Origin: Nitzschia sp. pyKryTriq1
Lineage: Eukaryota > Bacillariophyta > Bacillariophyceae > Bacillariales > Bacillariaceae
Assembly (NCBI GenBank): GCA_956465555.1
Contig: OY101117.1
Coordinates: 1,612,001 to 1,676,000 of the forward strand
DNA length: 64,000 nucleotides
Direction of reading: 5' to 3'
Shown here one piece after another: positions 11,398 through 21,831 of this stretch. The notes beneath the pieces were generated by a model. The model did not search any database, was not told where the DNA came from, and worked only from the letters and a program-made list of their open reading frames with translations. The position numbers and the translations under genes were made by a program. Each line of letters begins with the position of its first letter. The first letter of the stretch is position 1.

Positions 11398-12414
11398 ATG
11401 ACGATGCAGAGAAGCTTCTTCTTCGTCTCCATCCTTCTCACCGTTACCCGGGCCTTCTACCACAGCAGCGTCCAGCGACCACAAACAACAAAGCTGGGAG
11501 AAAGAGCTGAGACGAGGAACCAGAAAAATTACGAAAGCATGCTTCAGTGCAACGACGCCACGAAAAAGTCCTTCCAGGGCAAATCGGTACTGTTGACGGG
11601 GGCGTCAGGTGGACTCGGTAAAGAGTTGGCATTGCAATTCGCCGAGTGTCAAGTGAATCAGCTGGTGTTGAGTGGAAGGAATCAAGAGGCCCTCCAGCTG
11701 GTCGCCCAAGAATGCCAACAGGTTTGCCCGTCCATTAAAACGCATGTCGTGACCTGCGATTTATCGGATCGAAATTCGGTCCAAAGCCTCGGAGAACAAG
11801 CTCTGGCCCTATGTGACACAATCGATGTGTTGGTGAATAACGGAGGAGTGTCTTCGAGAAGTGACTTTGTGGATACAAAATTGGACGTCGACGAGAAGGT
11901 GATGCAAATCAACTTTTTTGCTGGAGCATCTTTGGCCAAAGCGGTGGTTCCCAATATGCTGACGAATGGTTCTGGAAAAATTATTTGGATCAGTAGTGTA
12001 CAAGGATTGATTGGTATTCCTTCCCGGACGAGTTATGCCGCCTCAAAATTTGCCGTCCAAGGATACGCGGAAAGCCTGCGAGCCGAGTTGGCCTCGAGCG
12101 GGGTGGGTGTGCATGTAGTGAGCCCGGGGTACATTCGAACAAATCTTTCCAGGTCGGCTTTGACGGGAGATGGAACGGCACATGGAAAGATGGACGAGAC
12201 AACAGCAAAGGGCAAGCCGCCGAAGGAAGTCGCAGTATCACTGCTAGATTCTGTCACAAAGGGCCAAGCGGATATTATTGTGGCAACCACGGTTTCTGCC
12301 AAAATTGCCATTTGGCTACGATTTTTATTCCCGACCCTGCTGCAGAAGATTCTTGTCTCGAGATATGATAAATCCAAAAAGATTCCCCAAGAAGATAAGC
12401 CAAAAGAAGACTAA
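11398..12414 (+). CDS. Short-chain dehydrogenase/reductase (DHRS7-like), probably plastid- or ER-directed
   Basis: A single exon of 338 aa from the ATG at 11398. It is a classical SDR: cofactor loop TGASGGLG at 67-74, NNGG at 147-150, catalytic Ser at about 199/200 and YAASK with Y213 and K217, all intact. The closest family by eye is DHRS7/DHRS7B-type reductases, NAD(P)H-dependent enzymes acting on steroids, retinoids or lipid intermediates. Residues 1-19 are a clear signal peptide, followed by Phe at about position 20 (TRAFYHSS). In diatoms an aromatic residue directly after the signal cleavage site marks plastid import, so a plastid location is plausible; ER is the alternative. A hydrophobic patch near 300-320 could bind membrane. 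Confidence 0.85.
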   Translation: MTMQRSFFFVSILLTVTRAFYHSSVQRPQTTKLGERAETRNQKNYESMLQCNDATKKSFQGKSVLLTGASGGLGKELALQFAECQVNQLVLSGRNQEALQLVAQECQQVCPSIKTHVVTCDLSDRNSVQSLGEQALALCDTIDVLVNNGGVSSRSDFVDTKLDVDEKVMQINFFAGASLAKAVVPNMLTNGSGKIIWISSVQGLIGIPSRTSYAASKFAVQGYAESLRAELASSGVGVHVVSPGYIRTNLSRSALTGDGTAHGKMDETTAKGKPPKEVAVSLLDSVTKGQADIIVATTVSAKIAIWLRFLFPTLLQKILVSRYDKSKKIPQEDKPKED

Positions 12415-12727
12415 GTCCGTCGAACATGATACTTCTGTCAGGCTCGCAACAATTCATTCTACTCTACTCAACGCGTACCGTACCGCAGGAACGTCTACTG
12501 TATCAACTCATTCCTCATCGTCATAATATGCTATCTACTCGTGAAATCGAAATAATGTTGGTCACTTTCTGTAATCTCATTCTCTAGACTAGCTCTCTAG
12601 AGAGGAGTCGTCTACGAATACAGCAGAGTCTGAAGTACCTGTAGGTCCTCCCTCGTACCGTACTCTAGACTATCGCTATTGAATTATTATTGGAGCTAAA
12701 CTTGCTCGAATTAGTCATTTAGTTTGG

Positions 12728-12779
12728 GATGATCCGACTAGACCGAATGAATTGATGATCCGACTAGACCGAATGAATG
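12728..12779. repeat. 26-bp tandem duplication
   Basis: Two adjacent 26-bp units (12728-12753 and 12754-12779) that differ only at the last base. Non-coding, upstream of DDX41. Confidence 0.85.
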
Positions 12780-12964
12780 AATATCGCTCGAGCGAAGCAT
12801 CGAGAAAAAGCACTCCTACATGAACATCGAGCATCGCGATCGCGTGGGATAAAAAATCAACGCAGGCATACGTGTACCGCGAAAACCGCAAACCCATACC
12901 AAATACCAAATACATCATCTTCCACACCGATCACCGATGTTGAGATGTGTTGGGTCTGATTTTG

Positions 12965-12996
<32 letters not shown>
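12965..12996. repeat. (ATCA)8 microsatellite in the DDX41 5' leader
   Basis: Eight perfect ATCA units ending 27 bp before the DDX41 start codon, so probably transcribed as part of the 5' UTR. Confidence 0.9.
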
Positions 12997-13023
12997 CCAA
13001 GAACATTAAGACATCAAACAACG

Positions 13024-15132
13024 ATGACAGCAGCAGCTGCAGAAACAACAGGGGATGAGGCTCGGTTGGAAGCTTGGAAGAAGAAACGAGAGGAGCGCAA
13101 ACGACGGCAACAGCAACAGGAACCACAGGATGAGTTTTTGGTGGCCGCAGAAGAGGCGCAAGACAACAACGACAACGACGCAAACGAGGACAAGGCGGAG
13201 TTTGTTCCCTTTGCCAAGCGGCGAAGAGAGGAACAATTAGCACTTCTCGAACAAGATCGATATGCCCATCGACGTCGAATTCTGCAAACTGGCGATGACA
13301 TCAACGGAGGAGAGGAGGAGCATCCAACGAAAAAAGCATTCACAAAAGGCGGCAGTCACGAGGGAGGAGGAGCAAACGAGGAAGAAGTGTCTCAGGAAAA
13401 AGTGGAATCTTTATTAGAGTCGGCGGCAGCCTTGCAACAATCACTCACCGAAGAAGAGAAGTTGGCACAGCAGCGCAAGGAAGAAGAAACGCGAATTTTG
13501 AAAGAGGCCAACAAGGTGCAAACAAATGCCTTGCAAGCCGCCTCCGAAGTCGCCAAGGGTGTTCAGTATGTGACCTCTCTTCCCAGTACGTGGACGTGTC
13601 CTAAGCACATTCTTGATCAGGGCGTTGATGAATGGAACAAAATCCGCAAAGAATGGCACATGGACGTGGACGGCAACGATATTCCGCCTCCGTGTAAACG
13701 ATTTCAGGATATGAAATTTCCACAGCCGATTCTTGACGTATTGACAAAGAAAGGTATCAAACGACCTACTCCGATTCAAATGCAAGGATTGACGGTGGCA
13801 TTGGCTGCTAGAGATATGATTGGGATCGCCTTTACGGGTAGTGGAAAAACGCTCACGTTTTCCTTACCCCTCGTCGTGGCCGCCTTGGAAGAGGAGTTTC
13901 GATTACCCTTGGTAGCAGGCGAGGGTCCGATTGGTATCATTTTGGCTCCTTCTCGAGAATTAGCCCGCCAGACGTTTGACGTGGTGGACGAATTTTGTAA
14001 AGCCATCAGTGAAGCACCAGGGTATCCTGAATTGCGATCCCAGCTTCTCATTGGGGGAGAATCGGTGAGAGACCAAACGGCAGCTTTGATGAGTCGAGGC
14101 ATTCATTGCGTTGTGGCGACTCCTGGACGACTGCGGGATGTCTTGAAACGACGGACTATGAAGTTGGATAACTGTCGCTATATTTGTCTGGACGAAGCCG
14201 ATCGTATGTTGGACCTTGGATTTGACGAAGAGGTGGGAGAGATCATGAATCATTTTCCACACCAGCGTCAGACACTACTCTTCAGTGCCACATTTCCCAA
14301 AAAGTTTCAAGACTTTGCCCGAGATACATTGGTACATCCCATCGTGGTCAATGTCGGTCGAGCGGGAGCTGCCAACTTGGATGTTATTCAGGAAGTGGAG
14401 GTAAGTCCCTTTGGAAGCGAGTTGGTTACTTTGATGCTTTGAAACCCTATCGTTTGCTGGTTTGCGCTTTCTCACCAAAAATATTGATTCGTTATTTGAA
14501 TGCAGTATGTCAAACAAGAAGCAAAGATTGTCTACCTCTTGCATTGTCTTCAAAAGACAGCACCTCCTGTCGTCATCTTTTGCGAACGCAAGGGAGATGT
14601 GGACGACATTCATGAGTATTTACTGTTGAAGGGGGTTGAAGCGGTGAGTATTCACGGAGGTAAGGACCAGGAAGAGCGTAACGAGGCCATTCAATTATAC
14701 AAGCAAGGCAAAAAAGATTGTCTAGTTGCCACTGATATCGCTGCCAAAGGTCTCGATTTTTCTGACATCCAACATGTAATCAACTTTGACATGCCGAGTG
14801 AGATTGAAAACTATGTCCATCGTATTGGACGAACAGGCCGTGCCGGAAAAACAGGCGTTGCCACTACCTTTATCAACAAATCATGCGACGAGACGACGTT
14901 GCTGGATCTCAAACACTTGCTCAAGGAAGCCAGACAACGAATCCCTCCGGTTCTCATGATGTTGGATGATCCAAGAGACCAGGTCCAGGATGGCGCTGTG
15001 GGATGTTCCTACTGCGGTGGTTTGGGTCACACCGTGGTCGACTGTCCAAAAATCGACAAGAACGCTCGACATTTGGCAAGCGGACGAAAAGATGCCCTGG
15101 TCAGTGGAAGCGGTTATGGAGGGGACTGGTAG
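13024..15132 (+). CDS. DDX41: DEAD-box RNA helicase DDX41 (Abstrakt)
   Basis: Two exons, 13024-14400 and 14506-15132, around a 105-bp GT-AG intron in phase 0; 667 aa against 622 in human. A further in-frame ATG at 12937 would translate the ATCA repeat, so the ATG at 13024 was chosen. The Lys/Glu-rich N-terminus precedes the helicase core: motif I TGSGKT (about 272-277), DEAD box (about 389-392), SAT (about 421) and [10 protein letters not shown] near the end. The DDX41 hallmark, a CCHC zinc knuckle (C-x2-C-x4-H-x4-C), is intact at 626-639. DDX41 acts in the nucleus with the C complex spliceosome, and in animals in DNA sensing and R-loop control. The gene ends inside a 38-bp tandem duplication. 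Confidence 0.95.
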
Positions 15133-15189
15133 ATCTCGCCGAAGAATCCGCTTATGGAGGGGACTGGTAGATCTCGTCGAAGAATCCAA
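15114..15189. repeat. DDX41: 38-bp tandem duplication across the DDX41 stop codon
   Basis: Two adjacent 38-bp copies, 15114-15151 and 15152-15189, differing at three positions. The first copy holds the last codons and the TAG of DDX41; the second repeats them in the 3' UTR, including a second GACTGGTAG. The protein is unaffected. Confidence 0.9.
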
Positions 15190-15298
15190 CTTCTTTTTTA
15201 TTATCTGTATTACCTGTAAGACCATTAAAATATTCTGACCAGATTTTCAATTATTTCAACTCCAATACGAATGTACCCCTCTACTAGACTCAACCTTT

Positions 15299-17570
15299 TC
15301 ATACACCCAGGATCATGTCGGCATTGTCATGCAAGAATGCCATGAGCTCAATCTCCCCTTCTGGGTAGCGACATCGCTCATCCGCGGCGGGCCCAACCAC
15401 GGTGGCTCCTAGCCACACACGAGCAAGCTCGCCAAGCTCAGGAAATTCCTTTTGGTTGGTGTTCCACCATGCAAGTGGGTCCTCAATGCGACTCCGCGAT
15501 TTCACAGTGGTGAAATAATGATCGACATTGGATCGGGCGTAGACAGCTGCAGCCTTGGTCTGGTCATCGGCTTTCCCCTGATCCCCACTATCGTCGCCCC
15601 AGAAAATTCCACCCATAGTGGATGACTCACCTGCTTTCTTGTTGGACTTGGGACCACTTTCTGAGGTGCTCGCCGCCGCTTGGGTCGTCACTTCGCCCTC
15701 TCGTGCGGCAAGCTTCTTTTCGCTCACCTTTTCGATCAATGATGCCGTTACTGCCTCCTTTTCCTTATCGGAAAGGCCACCCATGTGGATCAATCTGGGA
15801 TCGATGGGAATTGTCCACATATCAGGAGGATCTTTACCTAGGATAGAAGCGAAGGCACTTGAAAAGGCCTTAGAGAGCGTGCTACAAAAGCCCTTGGTAG
15901 ACGACACAGCAGGTGCCTCCTTGCTACCTTTGGTCAGCGCCTTGACATCCAACTTGGTCAAAACATCGTTTATCCTACGGGCAACTGGAATGGCTAATCC
16001 GACGGTAGAGTAGGCTTCTCCGGATAGTGTTTGGTGCGCATCATAAAATGGTTTGAGGAATGCTGTCAACACCGATATGATCAGCTTTTGACCCTTGTCA
16101 GGCTTCCAGTTGGCACTTGCCTCTGTGTTTTCCAAGGCCTGCAGTGCAGCGTAAGTACGACATACAAAACTGGTTGTTCCCATCTTCGATCCAGCAGCCT
16201 TTAACGCTTCTGCAACCACACTATCGACTAGACCTTCCGACGAACAAGCTTCCTGAACGATTGAGTCCATCTTGTAGAGAACACACGTGGACGAATCGTC
16301 AAGCCCAAGATCTATCGAGTCCGAGACTCCCGAGACAGTGACATGCGAAATTGCACTCAGTGACAAGGAATAGTCATTCAAGAGAGAAGTGACTGTCTCT
16401 TTGGTAGCCTTCCCCGACAGCACACCCAAGCAAACTGACTTGCGTTCGAAGGAGCTAGCACAGAAAATGACTGTCACAGATGTGTACCACTTGTCTTGGT
16501 TTTGGAATGTCTGGCACACCAAAGAATAGCTTTCTGCGTCCTTCAACACCCGACGGATTTCCAACTTAACTTTTTCCACATGATCCATGGCGATTTGAAT
16601 GATTCCCTCGGTTGTTGGCAGTTCGAAAGAATCGGAAAGACAACCGACAAAGTCTTTGATTCCCGAACTTTCGACAACGGACCATGGCTGAAAGCTGGAA
16701 ACTATCCACTTCAACAGCAGACCTTGGGCGGAGGACTGCTCAAACTCGTGTTTTCGCTTTTTGAGTGGGGGTGCATTTGTGGACCCCAAACTCGATCGCT
16801 TTCCTGTGCGAGTAGTAGTGGGGGTTTCCTTTTCGATCAATCCATGATAGGCCTGCATGTGACGACTGCAGCGTGATAAATATTGTTGTACCGGTACAAG
16901 TATGTATAAAACGGCGAGTGAGACACACTAGAGTTGTTGAAAGGGAAAGTCACATCATCATTGAAACCGTATCCTTTGCTCATACCTGATCGTCTTTGAA
17001 GTGCCCTTGGTGTAAGTGAATTGCTTACGACATTTGAGACAGTACGCCGAAACCGCATCTGTGCCGGCAAACAAGCATAGAGTGTGTTAGTACGGGTTTG
17101 ATACAGTACAGCATAAGTTCTCCAAGTAGCTTGTTCTCGTCTACTCGTACAGTACAGAGCGAACTATTCGTACCTTTGGTCCGCCACTTGATGAGACCTG
17201 GTGGAGGCTGATCGGCAGGGCCTGGTGCTACAAGCTTGATGTGCTCCCACAACTCTTTCTTCTGAACGCGATCGGGATCAAAGAGTCGCGACAGAATACT
17301 CTTGGAGGTCGACGGAATGAATGCCAATGCGGCATCCACGTTATTATCGTCGGTGCCCGCCGCCTTGATGTTCTTGGGGGCATTGCGAGCCGGGGGCTCT
17401 ACTGGATCATCGATCTTAGCATGCTCTTCGATGTTCCTCGCTGCCTCTTCGATTTCTCGCTTCTCTTCTTCTGTGTGAGCATCGGAAGCGGGCGCTTCTT
17501 CGCTGGCTTTCGGTACTCCCGTACCCGAGACTTTGGGCATCTCGTCGGCCTTTTCATCGTCCGCGCCCAT
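15299..17570 (-). CDS. BED zinc-finger protein derived from a hAT transposase
   Basis: Three exons, 17570-17174, 17058-16986 and 16865-15299, with GT-AG introns of 115 and 120 bp; 678 aa. An acidic N-terminus is followed by a BED-type zinc finger whose ligands are split over the three exons: C139, C142, H159 and H164 (CX2C-X16-HX4H), with the typical upstream Trp residues. A basic NLS-like KKRK lies soon after. The C-terminus from about 619 (DPLAWW...FPELGELARVWL) matches the hAT dimerisation domain. The RNase H-like middle is recognisable but eroded: where active hAT enzymes have a TTDNAxN-type motif with a catalytic Asp, this protein reads VTVSGVSDS. With introns, a full frame and a lost catalytic motif, a domesticated DNA-binding host protein is more likely than an active transposon. 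No terminal inverted repeats were seen. Confidence 0.75.
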
Positions 17571-18590
17571 TTTGAATGATGGAATATGATCAGATGGCTT
17601 GAATGGTGATGTGGATAAAGATACAGGTATTCGTCTTCTTCGTCTTCAATAGACCAGTGATGTCCTTTATTTGACGAGCACTGTGCTCTTGCCGCCCACG
17701 GTCATTGCGAACGATGCCTGACACCACGCCACACGGTGTTCTTCAAGTGCACAACAGACGTAGAATTTGGTACTTCTTCTACGTACCGGCAGTTTGGGAG
17801 AGTCATTTTTCACGGACGCACTCGGTCTCTACTCGTACCGTACCCGGTACCTGGTACCGTTACAGTACGTCGTACTCGTACATACTGTACGGTACGGTAC
17901 AGACTGTACCTGGTACAGTACCGATACAGTTGTTTACCTCCCCTACAGCAGCCAGTACGTGTACCAAGTCCTACACAAAATTTTAATACCAAAAATAAAA
18001 ACCCTCGAAAGCAACAGAAATTGAAACACGTAGAATCTGGTACATTTTTACTTCGATGTTGAGTTTCTCGTCCTGAAATAAGAAATAATGTAGTTTTCCA
18101 CCCACCTTTCGGTCAATCCGTTGAAATAGAGCGCGGGGGGCGCCGAGGGGTGCAAGTGGCAAAAGTGACCCGGAGGATTCCTACAGTCTGTCCGTCAATA
18201 CATGGTCCGCGGCCGACCATGGGCGGAGCTGCTCTACTGTACATGGTACATACCCCGACTCTTGTTTACCCCTGGAGTTCCGAACTACGGTGTGTACTCG
18301 GACGACGACGACTCGTATGCAGTAGTGTACAGTACGAGTTTCGACTGGTTTGACTCTTTTCGATTGATCAGTGAAAAAAACAATGGTGAATAATGACGAC
18401 GATGGTGATGTTGGGATGAAAGTCATCCCATGCCATAACGGTACCGGTAATAGTACATACAGTAATTGTTGCATTCCTCGTACTTTTCATCTCCGTTAAT
18501 ATCCGTACCAGTACTCGTACCCTTTCGCCTTTGAGAACAACCTTTCACTTTCGCACTCCACCTCTATCGACGTCTTTTTGATTGCTCGCC
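17571..18590. other. Divergent intergenic region with a large GTAC tract
   Basis: Lies between the BED/hAT-derived gene and an uncharacterised gene. A dense GTAC tract at about 17835-17960 (many GTAC, GGTACC and CGTACC units) and weaker ones at 18240-18330 and 18440-18515 dominate it. No credible gene. Confidence 0.55.
17835..17960. repeat. GTAC-rich palindromic tract
   Basis: More than ten GTAC tetramers in about 125 bp, arranged as overlapping short palindromes (GGTACC, GTACGGTAC, AGTACT-like). It starts about 265 bp upstream of the BED/hAT-derived gene. Confidence 0.7.
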
Positions 18591-19364
18591 ATGACTTCGC
18601 GAAAACTGGTACCTGCTTCTACTGTGTTGTCCCCACGAAACAAGTCTCCAACGATGACCGCGACGACGACGACGACGACGACGACCGACTACGTGGAAGC
18701 CGTGCAGACACTCAACGAGAGCACCATGAAGCAAGCATGCGAGTGGCTCATGGATGACCTGGATCCCGAAGCCAGCGAAAAACTCTTGGACGTATACTTC
18801 AAGTGTGAAAGCGCCCTGAAGATAATACAAAAGCAACAACCAGCTCTCGCGTCGTTGCTGACTAATTCTCCCGTGCCTCTACCAGGTGCACCGAATCTGA
18901 ACCTGCTCAATGGATCACAATCACAATCACAGCAGCAGCAGTTGCAATTGCAATCCCAGGCACAGCTTCGAGGCTCCCTACCCAAACTGACAAGCTTGAC
19001 TGCCGCCAAGAAAGGGGGTGCTGTGATTGCCAAGGGAGGTGTCATTCCCATGAGACGGACCGCGATGACCAAACCTGGGGGACGCCTGCGCCCTGAGGCA
19101 TCGTCGCAGTCCGATTCAGACCTCCTTTCGTCTGTTACTCAGCCGCTCTCCAAAAAAGCCCGTGTGGCGCCGCCCACAATGGATAATCCCCGAGCTCCCC
19201 CGCCCTCGGCGCTCAACTTTTTGGCCAAACTCAACAAGGATGGCAACAGTAGCAGTAGCGGCAACAACGGGAAGGCGCCTTCCCCTACCAATACGGATAC
19301 CAATGCCAGTTCTAACTCGAAACGGAATCCACCACGAGCAGTGCATCGACGATCCTCGGCTTGA
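18591..19364 (+). CDS. Uncharacterised Ser/Gln/Pro-rich protein
   Basis: A single exon of 257 aa from the ATG at 18591. I do not recognise a family. A Thr run (about 22-33) precedes an ordered, probably helical segment (about 34-85, with EAVQTLNESTMKQACEWLMD and DPEASEKLLDVYFKCE). The rest is low complexity: Gln-rich (about 105-125), basic, then Pro/Ser/Asn-rich with an NLS-like SKKAR at about 190. This layout suits a small nuclear or regulatory protein, which is inference. The reading frame is open over 770 bp and the start follows a GTAC-rich leader. Confidence 0.6.
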   Translation: MTSRKLVPASTVLSPRNKSPTMTATTTTTTTTDYVEAVQTLNESTMKQACEWLMDDLDPEASEKLLDVYFKCESALKIIQKQQPALASLLTNSPVPLPGAPNLNLLNGSQSQSQQQQLQLQSQAQLRGSLPKLTSLTAAKKGGAVIAKGGVIPMRRTAMTKPGGRLRPEASSQSDSDLLSSVTQPLSKKARVAPPTMDNPRAPPPSALNFLAKLNKDGNSSSSGNNGKAPSPTNTDTNASSNSKRNPPRAVHRRSSA

Positions 19365-19829
19365 TGTACATTGTATGTGGTGAATTGCCCCGTGCCAAAC
19401 AATATCATGGGGGAATCACGATTCCATGAATGAATCAATCATCCAGCCAAATTTCAAATGAATATCTACAGCCATCCATGCGAGACGTTGGAGAAAAACA
19501 ATACAGGATCATCACCTGCTACGATCTTCACTACCGGCAGGCCTTGGGTACTAACTGGGTGTCGGTCTGTGGGAGCTCGGATATAAGTACGTGTGTGGAG
19601 TAGGCATCTGCACAAAGTCCCACAGAATGATGTGATGTGGCTTTCCACAAAGATGCGCGATTCATTCATCCAAACGCTGATGTGATATAGCGGAAATATT
19701 ATCATTACTGTATCAAATCATTCATGTGCTGTTTGATACTCTACTAGGTAAACGTCTTTTGGCAGTCGTACTTGCCGATTCGTTCGTTCTTTCGAGGCCC
19801 CCATTTGAATCGATGATTTATTTAAAATT
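19365..19829. other. Convergent intergenic region, nothing recognised
   Basis: Between two converging genes. No GTAC palindrome tract, repeat or credible reading frame seen; presumably the two 3' UTRs. Confidence 0.5.
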
Positions 19830-21280
19830 TCAGGGGAGTGTCTTGAGCTGATTCTTCTCCTCTTGGAGGGTGGAGATACATTGGTTCATGCCGGACACTT
19901 GAGCGCAGATATTCGCGTGGCTCAACATTTCACCGAACATTTCGTCGAATCTCTTTGCAAAGGGATTGAGCTGACCACTTTCCCCCTTGGGGGACGTCGC
20001 GCTGGGAATTTTCTGTAGCTTCTGTAGCTTCTGTTCAAGAATTGAAGAATCATCGTCCTTCTTTTCTTCGACAAAGAAGTCCTTGCCCGGCTCCTCCACA
20101 GGTGCAGCAGGAACAGGCGTTGGCTTCTTCTTTGTCATACTTCCTTCGCCACACGGCTTCCAGGACAAAGTCTTCTCGTCCCATTCTTCCTTCAAGACAT
20201 CCATGATTATCTTGCGCTTCAGCGGGGTATTGTAAGGAGGAAGAAAATTGGGGGCAAAGAAATGTGTGATATTTTCACGGTCGGTAAACAACCAGATTCC
20301 ACTGTGGCACTCTTCAGAGGTCTCCCCATCCTCCTTTTCAGCTTCTCCTTCTTCCTTCACGTCTTTCTCGGTTTCTTCGGGAACAGGTTTGCCTTCAAGA
20401 TCACGTTTGATGGTATTCAAGGGTTGAGGACCTTGTTCTCGCCACTTCGAAATGGCAGCATCGCACTTGGCAAAGTATTGCGCTCGGTGCTGAAAACATT
20501 GGAAATGTTAGATATTTAATTTCGGCATACTACTAGGCCAGCAAGCAACGACTCAAGAAATCAAAACTTACCTCTTCCGATCTGAATTCAGCCTTACGAA
20601 GAATTGTCGAGTGAAAGGCACCAGGGCAGAAACGACTTGGGAAGATGAATTTCTTAAAGAGTTGATTGTGCAAAAATCGAAGCTGCCAGTTAATTGGGAG
20701 AGGAGCTTCGTTGTCATCAAAGTCAGGGATCTCTGGTTCCATGTCGAAGCGAATCTCCAGCTCAGGAGGTTTATCCGGGTTGGCAACGACCGCCGTCGGC
20801 AAAGCTTCAATCTGAGGGATGAGGAAATCTCCAGATCTCATCACTTTGATAATTTCTTCCTGTGAAACACCACCCCAGTCCTTTCGATACGTCCCAATTC
20901 TCATAATCTCCACATGGGCCGAATCTTTGGCAGCCAATTTATAGCTCGTTGGTGGGCCTGGTTCCCCGCCGCCGACGAGCCACCCGTCATCGTTTGTCGA
21001 AAAGATATATTCGTAATCCCGGTCCAAAACCTCGTTCAAGTCGAAGGCTTCTTGGTGAGTTGCCGACTCGGGATGACCTTGCTCTGATTTACGGGCTAGA
21101 GAGAGCCCGAGAAAGGCCAAACCATCGACCTTTGATTTCGATGGATCAAGAACGGGGGGCTTAATTTTTTTGGAAAGGTACGTGTTTGACGAAAGAACCA
21201 TCAATCGTAAGACGATCAGTTTGCAACGTAATCCTTTGCCACGAGGTATTCGAACCAAGAAGAGGAACAGAACTTACCAT
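19830..21280 (-). CDS. Uncharacterised conserved-looking protein, first intron directly after ATG
   Basis: Best model: ATG at 21280-21278, intron 21277-21160 (GTAAGT...TTAAG), exon 21159-20572, intron 20571-20490 (82 bp), exon 20489-19830; 416 aa. The second intron is firm. The first is chosen because a perfect GTAAGT follows the ATG and splicing gives MPPVLDPSKSK in frame; an alternative is an unspliced in-frame ATG nearby at about 21200. The protein is soluble, with aromatic-rich ordered segments (DRDYEYIFSTNDDGWLVGG; FCPGAFHSTILRKAEFRS; QYFAKCDAAISKWREQGPQP), then a Glu/Lys-rich stretch and a C-terminal coiled coil. I cannot name a family and propose no function. Confidence 0.65.
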
Positions 21281-21831
21281 GATGGAATAATCAATGAAAC
21301 AAGTTTGGTTACTATGAGCAGGTCTCCAATAATTTCTTTGGGCGGGAAACAAAAATCGCCTCGGAGGCGAGCATTCTCATCGGCGATGGATAGTCCTTAT
21401 CTCCAAAATACGTGTGACCATGTTGTTAGAGACACGTGCCTGTCGGAATAGCCATCATTCAATTTATTCATACCCGTAGGCTTATGTCAGACTGTCGCTG
21501 AGTATAAAAGTTATATGGATCCGAATAAATGGATTAAAAGAGGCGCCGGGCGTGCTCAACACTTCTCACATCCGCCGGTATAAAGAAGTACTAGTAGTTA
21601 CGGCGTCAGATCCTGAGATACCAAGGTTGTTTTGATCCGTCTCTACCTTAGAGGAGACTAAAAAACAGAAGCTATAATGTCATAGTGTCAGCAATTGATC
21701 TCTATAGATAAACAAGGAATCGTTGAAAGAGGCTTCTTAGCTATCATTCGGTCCTTCTCCTCACTGTGCTCCTAATTCTTCGAGTGATGTAGCAGCTCCC
21801 CCCGCCCGTACGATGCCTGAGGCGAATGGAA
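21281..21831. other. Intergenic region, nothing recognised
   Basis: Separates two genes on the minus strand. No repeat tract, RNA gene or credible frame found. Confidence 0.45.

Larger units (their letters stand above)
12415..13023. other. Intergenic region upstream of DDX41 with small repeats
   Basis: Holds the 12-bp palindrome CTCTCTAGAGAG at 12593-12604, GTAC-rich bits at about 12475-12490 and 12635-12670, a 26-bp tandem duplication at 12728-12779 and eight ATCA units at 12965-12996. No gene seen. Confidence 0.55.

Noticed and set aside
12937-13023. Upstream in-frame ATG of DDX41
   Set aside because: It would encode the ATCA microsatellite as an Ile/Asn/Gln/Ser repeat; the next ATG begins a normal DDX41 N-terminus.
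15299-17570. Active hAT transposon
   Set aside because: No terminal inverted repeats or target duplication seen, the core motif lacks its Asp, and the gene is spliced like a host gene.
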